From contig NZ_JFGT01000005.1 of the NCBI RefSeq assembly GCF_000599885.1, positions 434,001-498,000 of the forward strand: DNA of 64,000 nt. The letters are read 5' to 3'. Below are positions 9,318 through 17,000 of the stretch, piece by piece. Both the position numbers and the translations under genes were made by a program. This DNA comes from Pantoea sp. IMH. GTDB taxonomy: Bacteria > Pseudomonadota > Gammaproteobacteria > Enterobacterales > Enterobacteriaceae. The notes under the pieces were generated by a model. It saw only the letters and a program-made list of their open reading frames with translations, did no database searches and was not told the DNA's origin. Each line of letters starts with the position of its first letter. Position 1 is the first letter of the stretch.

Positions 9318-10342
9318 AGCTCGCTTTGCCGTGCCGGGAGTCTGCTGAGGCGCAGCTGCGTCAGCGTATCGGCGCTGGACGCTGTTTTCACTATACGCTG
9401 GCGGGCGAGGCGGGCCATCTGGTGCTCTCTTTGCCTGTCGGCCAGCCGCTGGAAGTGTGTCCGCTATCGCTGCGTTGCCACAGCGGTCTGTTACAGCTAA
9501 GCGATGCGGAAGGCGCGCTGGCGCTAATGTCGGAATCTCCCGCACTGCCATACGCTGAAGCAGAGATGACGCCCTGGTACTGGCCGCTGTTTAATCAAAG
9601 CTTGAGTCCGGAACTCCAGCAGCTGTTCGGCGATCTGGCGCCGGAAACTCAGACAAATAACCCATCATTTGCACTTCGCCTGGAACTCACGCTTGGCGGA
9701 CTCCACTCAGAAAGCATGTTGATGGCATCGATCGCCACGCTAAACGCCCTGTTGGATAAGGCGGGCTGGCAGCCGCAGACGGCAGCATTGCCGTCTGATT
9801 TGCCGCTACGCTTTCCGCTGACGTTGGGCGCGCTGACTTTAAGCGCCGCGCAGCTGCGTCAGCTGTACCCGGAAGATGTGCTGTTGCCAACGCGCAACGC
9901 ATTTTCTCCCTGTGGCGAAGGCGCGCTACAGCTGGCAGGGATACGCCTGACGGGCGCGCTAACCGGCGAGGCGGATCGCGCCTTTTTTACTCTTTCTGAT
10001 TTGGAGATCATGCCAGTGACTTTGCCCTACGATAACGATGATATGGCCCCTGCTGCACAGCCTGATGAGGCGTGGCAGGGCGAACCTGCGCCCGGGCTGG
10101 ATGGATTGCCGCTGGCGCTAACGGTACGCTGCGGCCAGCTGCGTTTGACGCTGGGAGAGTTACAGCACCTGAGCGCCGGGTCAACGGTCATGGTAGATAA
10201 CGTCCAGCCGGGCGAGGCGCTGCTGTGTCACGGTGATTATCCGCTGGCGAAAGGCGAACTGGTGGATGTAGAAGGGCGTCTGGGATTACAAATTACCCAT
10301 ATGCTGCCGGGCAGCATTAACCCTTTGGGCCAGGGCGGGTAA
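9314..10342 (+). CDS. hrcQ: HrcQ, cytosolic sorting-platform protein (YscQ/SpoA)
   Basis: 342 aa, a single fused protein rather than the split HrcQA/HrcQB of Pseudomonas syringae. Two SpoA-like domains are expected in the C-terminal half; the last one is clear (about 260-330, with LTVRCGQLRLTLGELQHL followed by PLAKGELVDVEGRLGLQIT). The protein builds the cytosolic pods of the sorting platform that dock the ATPase and select substrates. The N-terminal half is poorly conserved in the family. hrcR begins 6 nt downstream. Confidence 0.91.
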   Translation: MKLALPCRESAEAQLRQRIGAGRCFHYTLAGEAGHLVLSLPVGQPLEVCPLSLRCHSGLLQLSDAEGALALMSESPALPYAEAEMTPWYWPLFNQSLSPELQQLFGDLAPETQTNNPSFALRLELTLGGLHSESMLMASIATLNALLDKAGWQPQTAALPSDLPLRFPLTLGALTLSAAQLRQLYPEDVLLPTRNAFSPCGEGALQLAGIRLTGALTGEADRAFFTLSDLEIMPVTLPYDNDDMAPAAQPDEAWQGEPAPGLDGLPLALTVRCGQLRLTLGELQHLSAGSTVMVDNVQPGEALLCHGDYPLAKGELVDVEGRLGLQITHMLPGSINPLGQGG

Positions 10343-10348
10343 GCACGC

Positions 10349-11002
10349 ATGGAGATGCAGTCGCTTAATCCGATGATGCTGGCGCTGTTCCTCGGCGTGC
10401 TGTCACTGGTGCCGATGTTAATGATTGTTTGCACCTGCTTTCTGAAAATATCCATGGTGCTGATGCTGACGCGTAACGCCATGGGCGTACAGCAGGTGCC
10501 GCCCAATATGGCGCTGTACGGCATCGCGCTGGCTGCGACGCTGTTTGTCATGGCACCGGTATTTAATGCCTCCAGCGAGCGTATTAAGGCGATGCCGCTC
10601 GATTTCAGCAGTATGGAGCGGCTGGAGTACACCTTCGGCAACGGCGCGGAGCCGCTGAGAAAATTTATGTCGCACAATACCGATCCGGACATTCTGGTGC
10701 ATCTTCAGGAGAACGGCGCGCGTATGTGGCCGAAAGAGATGGCGGAGAGCATTACGCCGCAAAGCCCGCTGCTGATTATCCCCGCCTTTGTGCTGTCGGA
10801 GCTGCAAAACGGCTTCAAAATCGGCTTTCTGGTCTTTATCCCCTTTCTGGTCGTGGATCTCATCGTGTCGAACGTGCTGCTGGCATTAGGGATGCAGATG
10901 GTTTCGCCGATGACGGTCTCGCTGCCGCTAAAAATCCTGCTGTTCGTGCTGGTCAGCGGTTGGACAAGGCTGCTGGACGGCCTGTTCTACAGCTATCTGT
11001 GA
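10349..11002 (+). CDS. hrcR: HrcR, export apparatus membrane protein (FliP family)
   Basis: 217 aa, the standard FliP/YscR size. It has four hydrophobic helices and the conserved stretch [20 protein letters not shown] near the N-terminus, the NALG-like region rendered here as [17 protein letters not shown], and a C-terminal segment with [16 protein letters not shown] and [16 protein letters not shown]. HrcR forms the pentameric core of the helical export gate with HrcS and HrcT. The next gene starts 7 nt after its stop. Confidence 0.95.
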   Translation: MEMQSLNPMMLALFLGVLSLVPMLMIVCTCFLKISMVLMLTRNAMGVQQVPPNMALYGIALAATLFVMAPVFNASSERIKAMPLDFSSMERLEYTFGNGAEPLRKFMSHNTDPDILVHLQENGARMWPKEMAESITPQSPLLIIPAFVLSELQNGFKIGFLVFIPFLVVDLIVSNVLLALGMQMVSPMTVSLPLKILLFVLVSGWTRLLDGLFYSYL

Positions 11003-11009
11003 GGCGGTA

Positions 11010-11270
11010 ATGGAAATACTGACTTTCTTCCGCCAGGCGATGTTGTTAGTGGTACTGCTTTCCGCGCCACCGCTGATTGTCGCCGTGCTGGTGGGTATTG
11101 TGATCTCGCTGGTGCAGGCGGCGATGCAGTTGCAGGATCAAACACTGCCGTTCTGCCTGAAACTGATGGCGGTAGGCATCACGCTGGCGATGACCGGGCG
11201 CTGGGTCGGCGTGGAGCTGATCCAGCTGACGCAAAACGCCTTTGCCATGATGTCGCGGGTAGGCAGCTAA
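11010..11270 (+). CDS. hrcS: HrcS, export apparatus membrane protein (FliQ family)
   Basis: 86 aa with two membrane helices joined by a short cytosolic loop, the normal FliQ/YscS plan. Family residues are visible in PPLIVAVLVGIVISLVQAAM and in the following QDQTLPFCLKL segment. It packs around the HrcR/HrcT core of the inner-membrane export gate. The stop and the hrcT start overlap in a TAATG arrangement, so the two products are translationally coupled. Confidence 0.94.
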   Translation: MEILTFFRQAMLLVVLLSAPPLIVAVLVGIVISLVQAAMQLQDQTLPFCLKLMAVGITLAMTGRWVGVELIQLTQNAFAMMSRVGS

Positions 11271-12085
11271 TGCTATGGAGCGATGCGCTGGATGAACTGT
11301 TTAACGCGCTACTGGCGCTGCTGCTGGGCATGGCACGCATTTTCCCCTGTTTGCTGCTGACGCCGATTTTCTCTTTCTCAGCCATTAAAGGCGTACTGCG
11401 CACCGCTATTGTGTTGTCGCTGGCGCTGTTTATCGCGCCGGTGTTTTATCGCGATATGTTAAGCGCTTCGCTGCCGATGACGGCGCTGGCGGCGATTGCC
11501 ATTAAAGAACTGATCCTCGGCACGCTGATTGGCCTGATCCTCGGGTTGCCTTTCTGGATGTATGAATCGGTCGGCGCGCTGTTTGATAACCAGCGCGGCG
11601 CGCTAATGGGCGGGCAGATTAACCCACAGCTGGGACCGGACGCCACGCCGCTGGGCTATCTGATGAAGCAAACCATTATTCTGCTGCTGATGGTGGGGCC
11701 GGGCCTGAGTGCCATCACCCAGCTGCTGTGGGACAGCTATCGCATCTGGCCGCCGCTGGCATGGCTGCCGCCGTTGAGCGAGCAAGGCTGGCAGGTTTGG
11801 CTGGGTCTGCTGAAAGAGACCTTTGTCACCATGGTGCTGTATGCCGGTCCGTTGGTGGGATTGCTGCTGCTGCTTGATTTCGCCGTCGGCACTATCAGTA
11901 TCTATAGCCCACAGATTCAGGCCACGGTACTGGCGATCCCATTGAAATGCCTGCTGGGTCTGCTGTTTTTCGTGCTCTACCTGCCGTTGCTGAATCATCT
12001 GGCCGGTGAGCGGCTGTTTGAACTGCGCGATCTGACGCATCTGTTCCCCAACCTGTTTGATGCTAAAGGCGCAGGGCATGAGTGA
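11270..12085 (+). CDS. hrcT: HrcT, export apparatus membrane protein (FliR family)
   Basis: 271 aa, about the usual 260-270 aa for the FliR/YscT family. There are six or so membrane segments. Conserved features include RIFPCLLLTPIFSFSAIKGV near the N-terminus, AIKELILGTLIGLILGLPFW in the middle and VGLLLLLDFAVGTISIYSPQ toward the end. HrcT closes the HrcR pentamer to form the export pore. Its 3' end overlaps the chosen hrcU start by 8 nt. Confidence 0.94.
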   Translation: MLWSDALDELFNALLALLLGMARIFPCLLLTPIFSFSAIKGVLRTAIVLSLALFIAPVFYRDMLSASLPMTALAAIAIKELILGTLIGLILGLPFWMYESVGALFDNQRGALMGGQINPQLGPDATPLGYLMKQTIILLLMVGPGLSAITQLLWDSYRIWPPLAWLPPLSEQGWQVWLGLLKETFVTMVLYAGPLVGLLLLLDFAVGTISIYSPQIQATVLAIPLKCLLGLLFFVLYLPLLNHLAGERLFELRDLTHLFPNLFDAKGAGHE

Positions 12086-13163
12086 AAAAACCGAAGACGC
12101 AACCCCGCAAAAACTTCAGGAATCGCGAAAGAAAGGCCAGGTAAGCCAGAGCCAGGATATCCCCAAATTGCTGATCTTTATTGGCATTCTGGAGGCAATT
12201 TTTGCGCTGGTGGATAGCGGAATGCAGCGCATGGAAGCGATGGTTATGTTGCCGCTAACGCGCATCGGTCAGCCTTTTGGTCATGCGATGGAGGAAGTGA
12301 TAACGAATTCGCTGATGGTGCTGCTGCTGTTTTCCACCATTATTGGCGCGATAGCGATTTTGCTGCGTATTGTCGGCGGCTGGCTGCAGTTTGGTCCGCT
12401 GTTTGCGGTGGAGGCGATGAAGCCGAAGCTGGATAGCCTGAATCCGGTCAACCACTTTAAAAATATGTTTTCGGCGCGTCAGTTCACCCAGCTGTTAACC
12501 AGCATCGTAAAGGCGTGCGTGATTGGCATCGTGGTATGGATGGCGCTGGAGCCTGAAATCGGCAACCTGGCGCGGCTGGCGCAAACCGATCTTAATACCT
12601 TCTGGCACGGCGTACTGATGCTGTTTATCAAGGCAGCACGCCAGGTATTGCTGGCGCTGCTGGCAATGAGCCTGCTCGATTTCGGCCTGCAAAAGTATTT
12701 TTATCTCAAGCAGCAGCGCATGAGCCACGAAGATATTCGCAAAGAATTTAAGCAGAGCGAAGGCGACCCGCATATGAAAGGGCATCGTCGTCAGGTAGCG
12801 CATGAAATTCTTAACGAAGCGCCCAAAGCGCCGCGCCAGGTGGCGGTAGAGGAGGCGGATGTATTACTGGTTAACCCCACTCACTTTGCCGTTGGGCTCT
12901 ATTATCGTCCTGGCGAAACGCCGCTGCCGCGTCTGCTATTTAAGGCCAGCGATGATGACGCCCACCACTTAATCGAACAGGCCCAGCGCGCCAAAATCCC
13001 GGTTATTCGCTATATCTGGCTGGCGCGCACCCTGTATCGCACCACAGCAGAAGGGGAATGGATCCCACGTGAAACCTTAAAAGCGGTGGCCCAGGTTTAT
13101 CGCCTGTTACGCGAACTGGAAGAGCACTATCTGGATGAGGTGATTGAACTGGAGGAAGAATAA
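12078..13163 (+). CDS. hrcU: HrcU, autocleaving export switch protein (FlhB family)
   Basis: 361 aa from the ATG at 12078 (MSEKTEDATPQKLQESRKKG, the classic family N-terminus); a frame start 21 nt upstream lies inside hrcT and is less likely. Four membrane helices occupy about residues 30-210 and a cytosolic C-terminal domain follows. The self-cleavage motif NPTH is intact at 266-269, with cleavage expected between Asn and Pro. HrcU works with HrpP to switch export from pilus components to effectors. It is the last gene of the hrpJ operon. Confidence 0.95.
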   Translation: MSEKTEDATPQKLQESRKKGQVSQSQDIPKLLIFIGILEAIFALVDSGMQRMEAMVMLPLTRIGQPFGHAMEEVITNSLMVLLLFSTIIGAIAILLRIVGGWLQFGPLFAVEAMKPKLDSLNPVNHFKNMFSARQFTQLLTSIVKACVIGIVVWMALEPEIGNLARLAQTDLNTFWHGVLMLFIKAARQVLLALLAMSLLDFGLQKYFYLKQQRMSHEDIRKEFKQSEGDPHMKGHRRQVAHEILNEAPKAPRQVAVEEADVLLVNPTHFAVGLYYRPGETPLPRLLFKASDDDAHHLIEQAQRAKIPVIRYIWLARTLYRTTAEGEWIPRETLKAVAQVYRLLRELEEHYLDEVIELEEE

Positions 13164-13583
13164 GGACCATGCAAATACAGGGAAATGTAAAAAGTATCGC
13201 TTCTGATAATATCTTTTACAGGGGACTTGTTTATTTAAAATGCACGATGAATTAAATCAGTTGAAATAGATTTATTCGCAATCTAAATCCACTCGTTATT
13301 CGTTGATAATTTTTATCCTGCATCAAAACAATTAATTCTGCCCAGGAAATCAAAGTGTCTGCTTTTGCTGAATATTTAATTTCCTGGTATCGCCTGGCTG
13401 TTATCCAGTAACCGGGCCCGTCCGAAAAGGTCAGGCTCCAGTTCGTGTGCTGGAAAAACGTCCTGAAGGTATTGTCCCTGCCAGCGGCGGGCGGAGCCTC
13501 TCTTTTTTCTGACTTGCCTTTCAAAGCCAGACGCGCCTTTGCTGTTTTTACAAAAGGCGCGTTGGATCTTACCGTGACAATAA
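13164..13583. other. Intergenic space between convergent hrcU and dspF
   Basis: 420 nt between two converging operons. It contains a 10-bp inverted repeat (ACGCGCCTTT at 13531-13540 and AAAGGCGCGT at 13553-13562) that could be the end of the dspEF transcript, although no strong T-tract follows on the minus strand. An open frame of 90 codons on the minus strand (13252-13524, TTG start, no convincing ribosome site) and a 28-codon frame from 13167 on the plus strand are present. I recognise neither and do not call them as genes. The stretch is more AT-rich than the flanking operons. Confidence 0.5.
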
Positions 13584-14012
13584 TCAGACGGCTTCCGCCG
13601 TTTCAGCCAGCCGTGTCAGCAGCGTTGGCATAAACTCGCGGACCTGCCGTCCCTGGTCGATAAAATTATTCACTAATTTGGTAAAGCGCGGCGCGTCCAG
13701 ATGCTCCAGCATGTATTGACTACACAGCCGCAGCGTCATTTCGCTATCCAGCGCCAGCCAGCAGCCGCGCATTGCGTCCATTTCAAAATTCATCGTCAGT
13801 AGCGCGCGCCATAGCGCTGGGTCGTCAGTCATCAGCTGCGACGACATCACCTGACAGTGCAGCAGCAGGTTTTCGCCCGGCGGCGCCTCAATGGTGACCA
13901 GCTCCTGCTGTTGCTTATCCAGTAGCAGACAAACGCCATTATCCAGCGTTAACTCACTATTCAGGGTATGGCCGTACTGCTCCAGCAGGCGCTGTAAGTA
14001 GAGATTATCCAT
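13584..14012 (-). CDS. dspF: DspF, chaperone of the DspE effector
   Basis: 142 aa, small and acidic, with the size and alternating hydrophobic pattern of class I (CesT-like) T3SS chaperones. The stretch GENLLLHCQVMSSQLM and the C-terminal helix around NFIDQGRQVREFMPTLLTRL fit DspF/AvrF proteins. Such chaperones dimerise and bind the effector to keep it export-competent. The gene starts 12 nt after the dspE stop with a good GAGGAA ribosome site, the normal dspEF arrangement. Confidence 0.9.
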   Translation of the reverse strand: MDNLYLQRLLEQYGHTLNSELTLDNGVCLLLDKQQQELVTIEAPPGENLLLHCQVMSSQLMTDDPALWRALLTMNFEMDAMRGCWLALDSEMTLRLCSQYMLEHLDAPRFTKLVNNFIDQGRQVREFMPTLLTRLAETAEAV

Positions 14013-14024
14013 GATGCTTCCTCA

Positions 14025-17000
14025 TTAACTTTTAAGTACCCGACCACTCTGCCGGGCGGCCTGCAACGGCTGCGCCAGCTGTCCGGTGCTGCGCTTAGCC
14101 ATTTCACCCTCCAGCGTATAAGCGAGCGGGCTCTGCTGATCGCGACCGTAGCTGAAACTGATTTTGCCGAGATTGCGGCTTTTGGCGATTGAGACATTAC
14201 TGCCGCCGCCCAGCAAGAACTGCGGCGAGGTAACGCCGTCGCTTTTGCTCTTGCTCTCGGTAAAGGCGACCGATTTGATACGCATATTGCTGCGCGTCTG
14301 AAGGCGCGTTTCCAGTTCGTTGCGGCTGATGCGTCCAGCCATCCAGTCTGCATTCAGCTGCTCTTTAACCTCATCCTTCGGCTCCAGCGTTACCACCGCC
14401 TGGGTATCCGGGGAGAGCTGCATCTGCTTGATCAGCCCGCTCAGATGGCCATCCTGCTCCATCATGGTGCGAATGCGGTTGGCATTGCTGAGTGGGTGAT
14501 TCGAACCGGTTTCATGGTTGAGCATATCGCCCAGCCAGTGCAGCAGACCGTTACTGTCAATTTTCGCCAGGTTGTTATAGGTGGATTGCGTCTCGGCACC
14601 TGCCGGTAGCGGAACATGCAGATTCAGCGCTTCACGCTGCTGGCGTAGCTTCACCAGCTCGCGGATAGCGGCGTACTGCGCGTTGTTGGTCACCTTGCCC
14701 TGCGCTTCGTGCTGGCCGAAATGGTTCAGTAACGCATCCAGTTTTTCATTGTTGGTTTTGGCCGTTTTACCGCTGTCGGCGGCAGGCTCCTTAAGCGAAT
14801 CCATTAGCTGCGCGGTTGCCCGGTCGGGAAACGCTTTGGTCAGGCTCTCGGTTAACTTATCCAGATGCGTAGCGGCCAGGCGGTGCGGCTGGGTCAGCTC
14901 CAAGCTCAATGACTGTTTGGTTCGGTTATCAAAGCTGAAGCGCACGCCCGCGCCGGTGACGGCCATAATCGGCTGTCGCGCCTGATCGGTACGGTTCACC
15001 ATGCCGCTCGGCGACACAAAGCGCGCTTCGGCAGCCCCCTGATTAAAGAAGCGTACGCGGTTAGTGCTGCTGGTCTGTTTACTGGTACTGGAATTGCCGT
15101 TGGTGTTGCGCTCGCGTGCGGCGGCGGCAATATTGAGGCTCGCTGCCACGCCGCCGCCAAAGCGCGTCAAGGCAATATGATTTTTTTCATTTTTATTGGT
15201 CATCGGCAGGCCGATGCTGGCCAGCGCGGCGCCACCGGTATCCAGGCTGGTGGTCCAGGTCGTGCCGTTTTTGACCTTGTGTTCATTGCCTTTATCCAGC
15301 AGTTCCAGCGGATCGATTTGGTCGCTGGCCAGGCGGTTAAGGAAATCTCCGATCTCATTATCAGCCAGGCTAAAAGTGACATTGTTTTGCGACTGCCGCT
15401 GAATATTCAGCGAGGCCGCGGCACCCAGCCGCACCACCGGCGATGCGGTATGTTCGCCATCCTTACCAAACTTGACATCATTGGGATCAACATGCCCCGT
15501 CAGCATGTTGTGTCCCACTCCAGTAAAGGGCGTGATACCGCCTGCGCCATTACGTCCGACGGTAACGGTCAGCCCTTCTTCCCCACGGGCGAAAGCCAGA
15601 CTGTAGCCGCGGTCGGCATTCGCCCGTCCGCCTGCCAGTACCTGCGTCTGGACGCCTGGCACCACGACGCTGGAAGCAAAGGCGCCGTAGTTACTGCTAA
15701 AGGTCAGGTTCTCGCCGTTGCTTAATGACTTCAGTTCGTTCGCCATGCTCTCTACCAGCTGCGCCTGGTTTTGTGCGTTAAACACCGTACGCGAAGTGAG
15801 ATTAAGGCCGTGGTGCTCTTTGGAAAAGGCATTGGTCATTTTCTTGATAGCGTCATAGTTCGCCTCGATCTGTTTAAGATTGGCGAATCCCTGATCGGTT
15901 AATTTTTTCACCGGATCAGCGCCCCAGCGTTGATGGCGCAAGTCACGAATATGTGTTTGCAAATCGCTGCGCGCCGTCGCCGGATCGGTGCCGCCATCCA
16001 GGCTACGCTGATAAACATCCAGCGCGCTGTGCAGGCGCTGTTGGGTTATGGCGTCGAGAAACAGCCGCGATTTCACCAGGCCCAGTTCATCACTGCTGTC
16101 GCGCACCGGCTTATCGGTATTGTGTTTCAAATGATCGAGCACTAAGCGATGGTTACGCATGTCGTTAATCACCCCCAGCGCCGGCGCGGTGTGAGCGGAG
16201 GGATTGTTATTAATCAGCTGATGCAGCGTGTTGACCATTTGCGGATCGCGATGGCGGGCCGAATTCAGGTGGCCGTTATGGGTATTCTTTAATTTTTTCG
16301 GATCGCTATTCAGCTGGTTTTTATCATCCAGCACGCCGTAATGCTGACCAACCGCCCGGGTTTGCAGCATCAGGCTGTGGCCCAGCTCCTCAGCAAATTC
16401 ATTGATCTCCTGATGCAGGCCCGGATCGCTGCTTTTAAGATTCAGGCCGGTCAGGCGCTGCTCCAGCGCCTGCTGCGGCCGCGTACGCGCGTTGTGTTGG
16501 GAAGTGATTTCCAGCGCGATATTATTCTGCGCCGTATAGAGCGGGCTGAGTCCTTCGCGTCCGTGCAGGCGATGTTTAAATTCATTACCGAGGTTCTTCA
16601 ACGGACGCGGCCAGCCGCCGCCGGAGGTACGCAGCACAAACGCCTCCATGCGTTTTTTAAACGGGCTGTTGACCTTCGAGGTATCGCTGCCGCTGCTGCC
16701 GAATAGGTCGATCTCACGTTTATAAGTGACGTTAGTGCCAGGAATGCGACCTGATTTGCCCGCATCACCCAGCCGCCCGAAGGTTTCGGCAGAGCTATTA
16801 TTTTCATAGGCGCTTAGCGCCTGCTGACGATCCAGCGGCCGCCAGGTACCTGCCTCCAGTCGGGCGGCATTACCTGCTTCATCCGCCACCATCAGACGGC
16901 CTTGCCCATCGGTATGCAGGCTGGCAGGCGCGCCGGGATTTGGCGGCAGGGCGGTAACCGGCTGCCAGCCGCCGCCGTTATTGCCCTGCCAGTCTTTATC

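Noticed and set aside
13252-13524. 90-codon minus-strand frame downstream of dspF
   Set aside because: TTG start, no Shine-Dalgarno, no recognisable family; described only as part of the intergenic region.
15177-15725. 182-codon plus-strand frame inside dspE
   Set aside because: Antisense shadow of the DspE coding sequence with no homology or ribosome site.
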